Assembly (NCBI RefSeq): GCF_001625195.1 | Contig: NC_054389.1 | Span: 12,334,520 to 12,398,519 of the forward strand | Reading direction: 5' to 3' | Length of the DNA stretch: 64,000 nt | Source: Drechmeria coniospora | Lineage: Eukaryota > Ascomycota > Sordariomycetes > Hypocreales > Ophiocordycipitaceae | In this document: positions 52,466-63,818 of the stretch, piece by piece | How the letters are laid out: each line of letters starts with the position of its first letter | Position numbering within the stretch: position 1 is the first letter of the stretch | Notes under the pieces: generated by a model | The model's database searches: none | The model's input: only the letters and a program-made list of their open reading frames with translations | Told to the model about the DNA's origin: nothing | Program-made: the position numbers and the translations under genes

Positions 52466-54070
52466 GCTCACGGTGGTATCGTGGTTCGCCCATCGAGGTG
52501 GACGCTGTCATCTGCGAGTATGTTGGCCGGAAGTCGCCATTATAAGAACATTTTGATCGAGGCCAAGTTGGAGTTGCTTTTGACTAGCTTCGTTGTTCGC
52601 ACGCTAATTACGCAACCATTTTATTATATTGCCGGCATTAAATGGTTATAATTGGAGTTGGACCCTTGCGGGATTTGCCAACTAACGGAGGAATGCATGT
52701 GTACATGCCAGTATGAAGGTAATTATCAAGTCCTTGCTCCGTACTTACCGAGTGCAGTGCCCCGTACTCCGTATTGTCTCGGGTCCAACTCGACGAAACA
52801 GGATGGTGAATCTTTGTGCCACTTCATAGTTGCAGCATACTAACTTGGACCTATAGCTTGCAATGCCAAGTTGAGTGTACGTGCATGATAAGTATCAGTA
52901 TAAACGAAGCTTTAAACGGCTCGAGTATCGTCGTAATCTTCAGGGAGACAGTTTTTGGAACCTCACCATACTCCCAAAGGAACCCCTAGTATCCAAAATT
53001 CGAAGTGGTTTCGAAGCAAGTTGATGAAGAACTTGGCAACTCCACCTTCAATTACCGGGCCGTTCGATAACCTTTTGGTTGGACGGAATCGATGAAGTTT
53101 GGGTTGGGCGGAACCGATGAATTTCGGGGTGCTAGGATGGCAACGTCTTCACAGGAATTCCAGTTATTCGCACGACTCGTTGCCGATAGGATGAGACAAG
53201 ATGGTGACAACACGCGCCAGCCTCAAAGGCAGTGAGCTGCCCTTTCGGTTGTCCCTACAGAGATGATGATTGGCTCGCGTAGCGTGTCCAACGCACTTAT
53301 AAGTAATTACTTGGGTGCATACGGAGTAGCGCGTTGCTTGTTCCACTTGACAGTGGGAATCCTGATAGCATGGGTATTATACTTACTTGCATATTAGTGG
53401 CCGGAACTTCTTCCCAAGGTTGACATAACCACTCATCTTTCAGCACGACGAGTGGCCTGACTCGTCATCCCGCCAAGTGATGGTCACATCAAAGGTCGAA
53501 TTTCGCCATCGCGGCTTCGAAAGGCAGCGCATACCATCCGGAGTGCCAACGGGAGCAACCGTTGAAGCACGACCGTTCAGGCTCGTCAGGGCTTACGGCG
53601 AATCGTTAACGGAGCATCAGAAGCGAAAGAAACGCCAAGTATCAAAATGGCCAAATACTATACGCAAACTCCATGAATGGATGGTCGTCGTAGACTGTAC
53701 TTGAGTCGTTGTCGTCGTCGCTGGAGTTGGCGTGAGCAGAGTCAGTTACGCAACTGTGTCGAGACTTGGCTCAGAACATAACGAGACGCTTGCCCGTGAT
53801 GCATGCATTTTGGATCGATAGACATGCGAGTACTTGATTTGCCATCGGTATCCAGCTCGATTACAAGGAAAAAAGTCCTTTCGATGGTGCAACCAAATGA
53901 TGGAAGCCAGCGTCGAGGATAATTAAGCGTTGCGAAAAACAGACGAGGCTGCGGCTCCGACGATTGCCGAAATTTAGCCGCCCGCATAGAATACTGCACT
54001 CGTGATATTTCGACCGACAACCATCCCCCTCCAACAGACTCCAAGGCAACATCGATGCCCTGCTCGTGCC
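52466..54070. other. No supported gene
   Basis: Contains CTCCGTACTT/CCCGTACTCCGTATT motifs at about 52737-52776 and ATACGGAGTA at 53318-53328. A duplicated GGTTGGACGGAATCGATGAA / GGTTGGGCGGAACCGATGAA pair lies at 53077-53119. No gene recognised. Confidence 0.4.
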
Positions 54071-55291
54071 ATGTCGACCCTTCTTCCGTTTCTGTACCGG
54101 ACCCGGACGCTGCGGCAGGCCCTCGTCGCGAATGCCCTGCCCGGCCTCGTCCGACACGTTCACGCAGGCAGCAGGAAGCGGGACAACTCGATTCCCTTCG
54201 AATGGGATCCAGACTTTCCTCAGGACGAGCTCCTCGAACAGCAGTCGACCATCACGCCGTCCGAGGCGGAGGTCTTCAAGGGCATTTTCGACGAGATTGC
54301 CCAAGGTCACATGCCGGCGGTGAAGAAGCGACCCTCGGCCGGTGCCAGCACGCAGCCTGCTTCGACCAACTCGACGCCGTCGCCGACGCCGACGCCGACG
54401 GGAATGGCCCGCTCCATCGTCGAGCAGGCACGCATCACCGAGTTCCGTGAAAAGTTCCTCCGAAAGTACCCAAAGTCCCTGCGCAACGCAGCCCAAGTCG
54501 CCCTGGGCCTGTACGAGCTGGAGCCCGTCGGCGCCGCCGGCCGGCAGATGCTGCAGCTCGACGAGGCCGACGAGGAGAAGTGGCGGGAGCGCGCACGGTA
54601 CGATCGCATCCGGGCCGAGGAACGCGAGAGGGTGGATGCCCTGATGAACGGCTGCCATACCGACCTCGCCCTGTGGCAGGTCATGGAGAGGGACGTGTTT
54701 TCCCTACCCGAGAAGCTGGGCATCGCGCCGTCGGCGGTCCCTCCGCCAAAGGGCAAAGGGAGCAAACGAGGAAAGGCGAAGGCGACGGTGCAGGCGACGG
54801 TGCAGGCGACAGCAGACGCGCCCGCATGCCAGCCGCGAGCGGATGAGACGCACATCATGGACGTCCACGGCCCGCTGTATCCTCACTTCCTCAGTGCCGG
54901 CCTTGCCCTCTTCGACACGGCCTTTGCACGCTCCTCGCCCTTTGCCTTTCAGATCCTCCCTCGCGTCAAGGCGCTCGGCCTGCCCTCGTACGTCCTCGGC
55001 GTCTCGGCGCCGTTTTACATCCGGCTCGCTCGCATGTACTGGAGCCAGTTTGGGGATGCGGCGTCGGCCATCGACGTGCTCCGCGAGATGAAGTCGGCCG
55101 GCCTTTACACCGACGAGGCCAACGACCTGCTCGCCACCATCCGAGACGACGTGCACGCGTGTACGTGGGGGGCGCAGGGACAGTTTGTCATGGCCATGAT
55201 GGAGGCCCCGCCGTACGATGGCCCCTTGACCCAACGGCTGGACGACCTGGAGCGGGATGCGAGGCGGGCGCTGTTCGAGACTGCCGCGTAG
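54071..55291 (+). CDS. Mtf2-like mitochondrial protein
   Basis: 406 aa from ATG 54071. An in-frame ATG at 54002 would add 23 residues, but MSTLLPFLYRTRTLRQALVA fits a mitochondrial targeting peptide (basic, hydroxylated, no acids). The region around 30-60 contains NSIPFEWDPDFP. A long helical middle follows (IVEQARITEFREKFLRKYP). The C-terminal domain has MDVHGPLYPHFLSAGLALFD, SYVLGVSAPFYIRLARMYW and AIDVLREMKSAGLYTDEA, the pattern of the fungal Mtf2-like C-terminal domain. In yeast Mtf2 acts in mitochondrial mRNA processing and translation. A low-complexity KATVQATVQATA repeat lies near residue 260. Intronless and intact. Confidence 0.78.
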   Translation: MSTLLPFLYRTRTLRQALVANALPGLVRHVHAGSRKRDNSIPFEWDPDFPQDELLEQQSTITPSEAEVFKGIFDEIAQGHMPAVKKRPSAGASTQPASTNSTPSPTPTPTGMARSIVEQARITEFREKFLRKYPKSLRNAAQVALGLYELEPVGAAGRQMLQLDEADEEKWRERARYDRIRAEERERVDALMNGCHTDLALWQVMERDVFSLPEKLGIAPSAVPPPKGKGSKRGKAKATVQATVQATADAPACQPRADETHIMDVHGPLYPHFLSAGLALFDTAFARSSPFAFQILPRVKALGLPSYVLGVSAPFYIRLARMYWSQFGDAASAIDVLREMKSAGLYTDEANDLLATIRDDVHACTWGAQGQFVMAMMEAPPYDGPLTQRLDDLERDARRALFETAA

Positions 55292-55700
55292 ATGCCCTCT
55301 CGTCGTCGGCATCACGGCTCATATTGCGCGAATCATGACTTTCCGAAACCAACACAGAATAGAATGCATTTCCATGGTGGTGACCGAGTTCACGAAGCTG
55401 CCAAACGCAGAGCGCGCCCATTTCCGGGCATCGAGCATGCAGCACGCACTGCGAACCACCCGAGCATGTCGAGCACGCTGTTCCATGCGTCGATTCACCG
55501 CGACTCGGCACCTGCATGATGGTGCCATTTCCAGGCCGCGCAGGGAGTGGGAGAGCGCCATGCCCACCACCAGGGGACATGATCAATCCCCGGAGACAAT
55601 ACCAGGCGCCCCCCGACGGCAACCTTGGCCCCTCGACAATGTCCGTGGCGAGGATGGTTCCCGCCGCCATGTTGCTCGCCGCCAAACGCACCGAGGCGTC
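55292..55700. other. Intergenic region between convergent genes
   Basis: 3' flanks of the Mtf2-like and multicopper oxidase genes; no separate feature seen. Confidence 0.4.
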
Positions 55701-58095
55701 TCATTGCCTCGGCCGCCTCGCCGGACACGTCGCCGAGGCACGCTCCCGCACATCTCGGGCAATGCCAGGGCCGACTTGGAAGGCAATGCCCATGCCTATG
55801 GCCTGGTGCCACAGAACGTGGCAATGCAGCAGCCACAGCCCATCATTGTCGAGGGCAAACCGCAGCACGACGTAGCCCATGGACGGGACGTACACGGTGT
55901 CCTTGCGCAGAGGGTTGGCCGTGTTGAAGGTCGGAGCGAGGGCCTCGGCGGCGGCCGCGTCAAACGGGTTGTATCCCTTGATGGCCTGGCCAGTGGACAC
56001 GACGTAAAAGTCGTACCCGTGCTGTCGGTAACCGGTTAGCCGTGTTCGGGCTGCGCAATGTCCTGCGGGCCGTTACCATGTGGAAGGGGTGCCCCTTGTC
56101 GTCAAAGTTGTTGAGGACGAGCTCGATCCACCGACCCTCGCCCGACTCCTTGAACCACGGGACCTTGAGCTTCTGGACCGACGTGGGCTGCTCGACGGCG
56201 CCGGCCCATGCATCTCGATCGAGAGCCAGCAGCGGTTGCTCCATGGGTCCGGTGGTGAGCCAGGACGTGTGGTTCACGGTACCCACGGGATGGTTGTGGC
56301 TGGCGGCGCGGACTTGCATGGCGAGATACAGCACCGCTCTCTCCGCCGGCTCGTCGATGCGCGCCGTCGAAGGATCCAGCGGTGCCCCTTGCAAGTCGCC
56401 AAGCGAAAGATGGGGTAGCGCGTCCGCATCCTGCTTCCCGTGCTCGGGCGACCGTCGGCCGCGGGACCACCGCAACGGAAAGGGTTGCTCGGGCACGAGA
56501 GCAAAGTTGTACAAGCCCATGTTCCTGCCGGTCCGAGACGGTAAGCTTCAGCCGCGGCCAGCAAAACTCCGAGGGGGGGGGGGGGGGGGGGGCGCCTACT
56601 CCCGGTCAAGCGTGACGACGATTTCGGCGTCATTCGCCGCCGACGCGTCATGGGCGCCCGTCTCGCGGTCGACGATGAGATCCATCCGCTCGCCCGGATA
56701 CAGCACGCCGACGGAACGGGCAGGTCGCGTGGTGTTGGCGACGCCATGTCCACCGTCTACCGTCATGACCGTCATGGTGGCGTGCGTGAGGGTCAACGTG
56801 AGGCCCGACGAGATGCTGCCACGGTCGAGATCAGCGTCGGCCCGCCGGAATGGAGCAAAAAAGACAGGCCATGGCACGAACCTCGTGTTCACCACCCGTA
56901 GTCGGACGCGGTGGCTGTGCGCGAGAGCCAACGCCGGGCGCGCGACGGCGCTGCAGTTCACGGGACGGGCCGGGACGGCCAAGGAGCAGTTGTAGGAGCC
57001 TCTCCCGTTGATCAGGATGGACTCTGGCGCGGGCTACTCGGTGCCCGTCAGCATCCGATTGCCCACTCGACGCCGGTCGGATGCCATAGACGCCGAAGTG
57101 CGTACGCGGCATGTAGCCTTACCTCGTAAGCATAGTGGTTCGGGTCGACGAACCACTCGAGCACTTCACCGCCTGCGCGGTGGTACCAGTCCCCGACCAT
57201 GAGCAGCTGTTCCTTTTCGTACCGATACGTCGCCGGGTCGGCCGTCTCCGGGGACTTTGATGCAGGCCTGTGAATGACGAGGCCGCCAAAGAGGCCATCG
57301 GCGCGCTGCACGCCAGAGTGGGCGTGATACCTGGTCACCGTCAGCCTCGGGGGCAGCAAGGGTTGGCGGGGAGGCGAGGCTTGCCAGTAGGTCCCCGACT
57401 GGGATTCGTCTATGCGAAAGCGGTAGGTGAAGTTGGTGGACGGCGCGATGGCACACTGGGTGAGGCCGACGACTCCATCCATCTCGTTGGCACCTGGATC
57501 CGATGGAAACGTCAGTCGTAGGTGGTCGGAGGGGGTGCCGGGAAGCATACCCTTCATGGTCAAGCCGTGCCAGTGCAGGGAGATGCCCCCTTCCCGCTCG
57601 TCGGGGATCGAGTTGTAGACGTTGGCGACAATCTCATCGCCCGATCTCGCCTCGACCAGCGGGCCGGGGAATTGTCCTGCGGTGCCACATTAGATGAGAG
57701 AGCAGGAGGGGGGGGGCTGCGGCGAGGAGGTGCCCACCATTGATCAAATACACCGACTTCTCGACACCGTCCGGGGCTCTGCGCTCCTGGGTGACGTTCC
57801 ACGTGAGGTATATCGTTTTGGCCTCGCGATATATGTGATGCTCGGGATGCAGCGTAAACGCATCGTCGTCGATCGACGGGGGGGGCTCGGCAGGGCCTAA
57901 TGGTGGCACCGAGGGGAAGAAGACGCCGTGAATGCGAGAGGGGAGCGAATAGGCGAAAAAGAGGACCGTCGAGCTGATGAGAAGACCGGCCAAGATGACG
58001 GCGAGCAGCAGGTGCCTTGCCCGTGACGTCCACCCGGCCAGGTCCCCCCTCTGGGCGAACATGCTCGTCGGGAGCAGGCGTCCCGTCCTGGACAT
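55701..58095 (-). CDS. Membrane-anchored multicopper oxidase (laccase/ferroxidase type)
   Basis: Seven exons: 58095-57738, 57676-57385, 57330-57123, 57033-56882, 56815-56600, 56524-56077 and 56021-55701, giving 664 aa. An N-terminal membrane anchor (HLLLAVILAGLLISSTVLFF, about residues 28-50) replaces a signal peptide. All four copper signatures are present once introns are removed: SLHWHGL, WYHAHSGVQ, HPFHMHGY and HCHVLWHQAIGM. SVYLINGQFPGPLVEA and SILINGRGSYNCS are typical of fungal enzymes. It oxidises phenols or metals with reduction of O2 to water, probably outside the plasma membrane; the substrate cannot be told. Intron 2 is best read as GC-AG (GCAAGC...CAG), since only that restores WYHAH. 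Intron 5 contains a 20-base homopolymer. Start at ATG 58095 (MSRTGRLL); a later Met (MFAQRGD) is possible. Confidence 0.88.
56573..56592. repeat. 20-base G/C homopolymer inside intron 5 of the oxidase gene
   Basis: Twenty consecutive G on the plus strand, lying eight bases inside the GTAGG donor of the 75-nt intron 56599-56525. The true length may differ because such runs are error-prone. Confidence 0.85.
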
Positions 58096-60293
58096 GGACA
58101 CCGTGTGCAGGAGTTGCCGTCGACGAGGTTGAGAAAACGGAGCATGGAATGGACGGCCCGATCCAGCCAAGCACACGAGCACTCGATCGATGACGGAGCA
58201 ATCAACGAGCTCGAGTAGCGGTCAAATCAGAGACGAAAGGGCAAGCTCGCGAGGGTACGAGAGCATGGCGGAGGCATCCAGGACGGGAGTGGATGGACGG
58301 CATTCTCCCAGCCAGCGCCTAGCCGTCTGTCCGCCTTGTCGGCGTCGAATATCTCTCGTCTCTGACGGGCGTCTCTGACGGTATCGTCTCTGACGGGATC
58401 CGGGTGATGATGGACGATGACGCGTCGTGGGATTGCAGGACGAGATGGAAGGAAGCCGATGTGATGGGGTTGGACGATGGATGGCAGATGACGCCTGGAA
58501 CGGCCATGGCCAGCAGCTCGTCTCCAGCGCCCTCCAGCGCCCGAAGGCTGCCGATGCACACCTGTGGCGGCAGGCTAAGCAGCAACAGCACGCAGCAGCT
58601 GACGGAGCTAGCGTCGATGGCCAGGCGGGTTAGCAGATCGGGCAACTGCCAACAGGCGTGCTGCGGATCGCGTTGCCGTGTGCCGCTGCTCTGGATGCCG
58701 ACGGGCCGGATGATAATCGATCTCGTCGCTCATGACTGACCGGGAGCCATCCGTGACCTTCGAATCGTCCATTTCTCGTCTGTCTTGCCTTTGCCTGATC
58801 AACAATCACAAGGCCAGCGGGTTGACAGTGGACTTGTCCCGAGTGCCGCTGTTGGTTCCGGGTACGTGTACATGTACTTGTTGGAGCGACACTTGTACAG
58901 AAGTCGGGGTACAAGCACAAGTCGATGCAGAAAGTCAGTACCTACAAAGTACAAGCACCACAGCATTTGCAAGTACGGAGTACGGAGTACATGCTAGGTA
59001 TTTGGGTTTTGCTTGCGCAGCTAAATAGACGTAATGGTACATGGTCGTGGCAGAGGCACTTGTACCGGCAACATACAGCGAGTACGTGCACTGGCATACG
59101 CACGGTAAATACAGTACTTAAGTGCAGTAAGTGCAGTAAGTACATTAAGTACAACCACTGGCAAGCGACGGAGGAGAGTACTTATGTGTACCTAGGTACT
59201 AGGTAGTTAGTCCTAGTACCTACTAATTACCTGATCCTAGTACCTGGTACCGACGGTACAGTTCAAGTGTGTAGGGGTGACCTACAACGTCCGCTGGGGC
59301 AGTTTGTGCACCTGGTACCTGGTACCACGTAGGTCGTATTAGGCGATAGCAGGTACCACTTACCGCTGTAAGCCGTCCTGTGCGCCACCGGCATGATCCA
59401 CCGCCGTCGCTGCTGCCACCATGTCACCGCCATGCTGCCACCCTCGCCACGCCCTCGCCACAGGCCTGAAGCATGTGATGGTTCGATGGGACTCGTGTCT
59501 GCTCATGTGCACCTGCACCTCCTCGCACTGCCACGTACAGCATGAGCGAAAACTTTTCACGCCTTCACCAAAGAGACGGCGTGCACACCGCTGCCGAGCC
59601 AAATCCATCAGCACCACCGAGGAGTCGACAGCACCTGAGAGCTGCTGCAGCTCAACGTCGAGCGGGACCCCGACGGGAGCCTCGAACCATCGGAGGAGCA
59701 CGTCGAGTCTCAGCCGATGGCTGGCTGGAATTCCGAGCATCGCTGGCCTATGCCCTTGGGGCGGCACTGCACGTTGGTGCGCCTCCTGGCGTTGATTCGG
59801 CAACCCGTCCTCCCAAGGTGACGGGCACCACCATCCTCCCCATCCCTACCCGAGACGAGCAATATTCCGTCGAGGACGAACTCTGACCTGCTGCTAGTTC
59901 CGAGCACTAGCCGAGCACTACCGCCAGTAGCGGCAAGTAACCTGCGGCCGAAGTGCTGGCAACGGAGGCACGACAGCTCGATGCCACCAGTGCGTTCCGG
60001 CGTCCGCCCTCGCTCGAAGCCCCTCACCTCACCCCCTGCCACGCTGCCGCCACGGCCGACCTCGTCCAAGGGCAGCGGCGAGAAGCGGGCTCATGACAGC
60101 CGAAAGGTTCAAGCTTCCGCTTCGGGCTCCCGCCCTCCGTGGCCATCGCACACGACACCACCATCATCAGCAAACCGACGACAAAGGACCGCTGCCCACG
60201 CGCACCCGCACGCCGCCTGTCCGGATGCCACCCACCCACGCTCGGAATCGACCTTGATCGTGCAACGGCCAGGAGCGCGGCGTGGACGTTGGA
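58096..60293. other. Intergenic region, no supported gene
   Basis: About 58860-59340 is dense in GTACTTGTA, GTACATGTAC, CGGAGTACGGAGTAC and CCTAGTACCT words. The GC-rich part 59350-60290 has several overlapping frames on both strands; none has a recognisable domain or start context. Confidence 0.4.
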
Positions 60294-60302
60294 TATTTAT
60301 AA
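60294..60302 (+). promoter_or_regulatory. Possible TATA element of the phospholipase C gene
   Basis: TATTTATAA in otherwise GC-rich DNA, about 200 bp upstream of ATG 60504. Confidence 0.3.
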
Positions 60303-60503
60303 TCGGGTGATGCGTGATGGAGATGCGATTGATGCCGGGCCGTTGACACCCAGCATCTCGACGACACCTAACGACACCCACGACTCAACTCGCCGGATCC
60401 TCGACCGACACCCCGGGTCCATGACGAGCATCGACTGAGGTGTGAAGAGCGCAACCGGTGCAGGAAAATTGTCTCATAGCACAGAGCATCCGTCACCGGC
60501 ACC

Positions 60504-63062
60504 ATGCCTTCCGGGAGCCTCGTCCTGCGAGCGTCGGCTCTGGGTGCCCTCGCCGCCGCGGGCCTCGTCGATGGCGCCTCCCTCAAGGACATCAAGCACG
60601 TCGTCCTCTTCATGCAGGAGAATCGAGCGTTCGACCACGTGAGCATCGCCACCTGTCGCCTTCCTCCTCCCGACTCGACTCGGCTCGGCTCACGCTCTGC
60701 AGTACTTTGGCACCATGGCCGGCGTGAGAGGCTTCGGCGACCCCAACGTCCAGGTCAACCCCGATGGCCGCTCCGTATTCGAGCAGTGAGTGGCACCCAC
60801 CGGCCGGCGGCGACGGGCTCGGGCTCGAGGCCAGCACGGCCAGCGGGCATCCAGCTCCACGTCATCCATCCCCTTCGTCCGTTCCCTCGCTCATGCCTCT
60901 CCTCCATCGTGACTCGCTCCTCCCGCCCGCGGCCGCCGTCGACTCCGCTGACGCCGGTCCCGGCTGCGCAGACCCCTGTACCTCCCTCGAAACGGCGTCA
61001 AGGTCCTCAAGCCGTGGCACATCAACCACCTCGGCGGCGAGTGGGTGAACGCCTCCCAGTGCATGGGCGCCGGCGACAACGGCTGGGCCGCCATGCACTC
61101 GGCCTACGCCGGCGGCCTCGGCAACAACTGGAACTACGCCGACGGCGGCTACAGCATGGGCTATTACAAGCGCGAGGACGTGCCGGCGCACTTTGACATC
61201 GCCGAGGGCTGGACCCTCCTCGACATGTCGACGCAAAGCATACTGGCCGCGACGGACCCGAACCGGATCCAGTGGATGAGCGGCACCATCAACGTGCCGG
61301 GCTCCCCCACCAACCCCGAGGGCAAGGGCTCCGTCATCATCGACAACTCGGCCTCCCCAGGTACTTGCCGCGCGCTTCCATCCATGCCGCTCCCCTCCCC
61401 CGTCGCCCCCGTCGCGGCCCCCGGCTGACGCCGCCGTCGCAGGCTGCGAGGCCCCCGGCCTCAACTGCTTCCCCTTTCTGTGGAAGACGTTCCCCGAGTA
61501 CCTCGAGGAGGCGGGCATCTCCTGGCAGGTGTGGCAGGATCTCGACAACTTCGAGGACAACATGCTCGCCTACTTTGAGCAGTACCAGCTGGCGGCCAAG
61601 GACTCGCCCCTGCGGACCAAGGGCAACTCGTACCCGGGGTTCGCCGCCTTCTACGAGAGCGCCGCCAAGGGCACGCTGCCGCAGGTGAGCTGGATCGTCG
61701 GCCCGCAGGAGCTCGCCGAGCACCCTCCCAACCGGCCCGTCGACGGCGCCTGGTTCCAGAAAAAGGTCATCGACGCCATCACGAGCAGCCCGGCGTACAA
61801 CGAAACGGTGCTCATCATCAGCTACGACGGTCGGTCCATCGAACCGCGCGGGACCCCCCCCTCCCCCGACGCGCCTGCTGACTGTCGAGGGCAGAACAGG
61901 GAGGCTGGGCGGACCACGTCGTCCCTCAGCCGGCCGCCATGGACACGCCGGGCGAGTGGATGGAGGATCCGTACAACGAGCTGGGCTGCGTCCCCGTCGG
62001 ACCCGGTGCGTGAGGCGGAGGCACCGACGGTGCACGCCGCGAACCCGTCATGTTACGCGAGCCGCCGGCTGACTGGCGGCTTAGGTTGGCGCATACCGCG
62101 CTACATCATCTCGCCCTACACGCGCGGCGGCAACGTCTTCACCGAGCGCGCCGACCACAGCTCCGACATTCTGTTCCTCGAGGCCTGGGCCGCCGCGCAC
62201 GGCTACGAGGGCGTCCGCAGCAAGGAGCTGACGCAGTGGCGACGCGACCACATGTCGAATCTCGTAAACGCCCTTGACTTTCGCAACGTACGCCGTCCCC
62301 TCGCCCGCCGAGCACGCCCCCTTCTCTGCCGTTTCCCTTCCCTCCCCTCCCCTTGCCCCCATCGAGGTCCGCTGGGCGACGCGGGGGCTGACTTGGCCGC
62401 CGTTGCAGCCCGATTACTCGTTGCCGTCGATCCACCAGGCACCGACGCCCGAAAGCCTTCCGGATGAGCCGTCGCGGTACACGGGCAACCTGACGCTCGG
62501 CTCCCTCACGGGCCCGTGGGTCGGGCCCGCGAGGTGCCTCTCCGACTACAAGATGGCCCAACCCCCGATCCCGTACGGGCCGGACAACGCCAACCAGGAC
62601 ATGGCCGCCCTCGTCGAGGAGGGCTTCAAGCCGGTCCGAGGCCAGCTCACCGAGGGCCGCTACCTGACGTTTGAGACGCGCGGCCACGCGCTCTCCAACC
62701 GCAACGGGCAGTGGGTGGACATTACGCCCGCGACGGACAAGCACGAGCGGATGGAGCATCGCTGGATCATCCACGCCGTCGACGGCTCGCCCGAGACGTT
62801 TCACGTGCAGTCGGCGCAGGACAAGAAGTACATTGCCGGCTTCCCCGTGGTCGGCAACCTCACGACGGACGTGGCGCAGGCGCAGGCCTTTACCATCTCG
62901 TACAACCCGCCGGACGGCATGTACAGCATCAAGGTCGGGTCGAAGCAGCACAGCTTCGTCTCGGTCAAGTCGCAGAACCGCATCGCCAACAGCTACTCGC
63001 CCGTGCAGTGGGGGGCCGGCCTCGGATGGTTCCAGGTCTTTAGCGTGTCGTACCACACGTGA
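60504..63062 (+). CDS. Secreted bacterial-type phospholipase C (phosphoesterase family)
   Basis: Seven exons: 60504-60638, 60703-60785, 60972-61360, 61443-61829, 61895-62005, 62085-62287 and 62409-63062, giving 653 aa. Introns are 64, 186, 82, 65, 79 and 121 nt; all joins keep frame. A signal peptide (MPSGSLVLRASALGALAAAG) is followed by the family opening IKHVVLFMQENRAFDHYFGT. Further blocks are GDNGWAAMHSAY, PQVSWIVGPQELAEHPPN, SYDEQGGWADHV (metal-binding DE..G..DH) and RIPRYIISPYTRGG. The Asn/Asp/His set matches phosphocholine-specific phospholipase C and acid-phosphatase-type phosphoesterases (PF04185). The last 200 residues are beta-rich. It hydrolyses phospholipid head groups outside the cell. 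Fungal homologues occur singly and may serve phosphate or lipid acquisition. No lesions. Confidence 0.9.
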
Positions 63063-63507
63063 GCGCGGTCTCGCCGGCGACGGGGCGATGCGAGAGTCTG
63101 CGTGCAGGGCTAGACGTCGACGGCATCGCCGGGTGTTCCCGTCCGGGTTCCCGTCCAAAGTGCGACGCCATGGCGGACTGCGATGCCATGGCGGACGGCG
63201 ACGCACCGGCCGACGGTGATGCCCCGGCCGACGGTGACGCCCTACGTGGGAATGATGTGCCGTGTTTCCGCGTGCGGCCGCGGGGATGACGTTGCGTGCT
63301 CTGCTTCTGGTGGCCGTCGTCGCCTGCCGAGGCGATGCAGGCTCACGGGATGGGCGGGCAACGGGCGGGGCATCAAACGAGTGGATATTCATTATATAGT
63401 AGACAGGTTTGCAAACGACGACGAGATCCGTCCTCGGCCGCGCGTTGGGGGTAACATTACATTCTTCACTGCCTCGCGAAGCAGGACGCGGCACGGTCCG
63501 GCCAAGA
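63063..63507. other. Intergenic region between convergent genes
   Basis: Contains tandem GC-rich words GCGGACNGCGA and CCGGCCGACGGTGA (63175-63240), a short imperfect repeat. No gene. Confidence 0.45.
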
Positions 63508-63818
63508 TTACTTCTTCATGTGCAGAGCCTCTTTGACCTTGTCCATGGTCGACTCCTTCTTGGCAGGCTTGTCGGCCAAGACGTCGGCGTGATGCGAACT
63601 GTCGTGCGAGACGTTCGAATCGTGCTGATGCAGCTGCAGGGGGGCGCTCGTCAGTACTCGGCACTCACTGTCGTGCACGGCCGGCATAGAGACGGGGAGC
63701 GTGTGCGTGCCCTTTCTTCCTCGAGCCTCTCCTCCTCCAACTCGGCGTTGTGGATGAGGTCGTGGCCCTCGATGGCGGCCTCATCGGTGATGCCGGTTTC
63801 CGCGTGATGTCTGCGCAT
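63508..63818 (-). CDS. Small hydrophilic fungal protein
   Basis: Exon 1 starts at ATG 63818 (MRRHHAETGITDEAAIEGHD) and has an acidic helical stretch, NAELEEERLEEER. Exon 2 (63633-63508) reads LHQHDSNVSHDSSHHADVLA, KESTMDKVKEALHMKK, stop. The intron end GCAG at 63634 and a TACTGACG branch site are clear; the donor is not. GTGAGT at 63668 gives a 35-nt intron and 91 aa. A GC donor at 63710 gives a 77-nt intron and 77 aa, removing 14 residues that look non-conserved. The KVKEAL(H)MK end recalls small stress-related fungal proteins; function unknown. Highly charged, no signal peptide, probably cytosolic. Confidence 0.62.

Noticed and set aside
53861..54658. Minus-strand frame of 265 codons with an Arg run
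   Set aside because: Shadow of the Mtf2-like gene; low-complexity Arg stretch comes from its CCGACGCCG repeats.
55257..56995. Plus-strand frames of 260 and 317 codons
   Set aside because: Antisense to the multicopper oxidase exons with all four copper motifs.
59360..60440. Several frames in GC-rich spacer before phospholipase C
   Set aside because: Overlapping on all strands, biased composition, no domain or start context.
62139..63494. A 451-codon minus-strand frame
   Set aside because: Arg/His-rich, no domain, and lies opposite the well-supported last exons of phospholipase C in GC-rich DNA.
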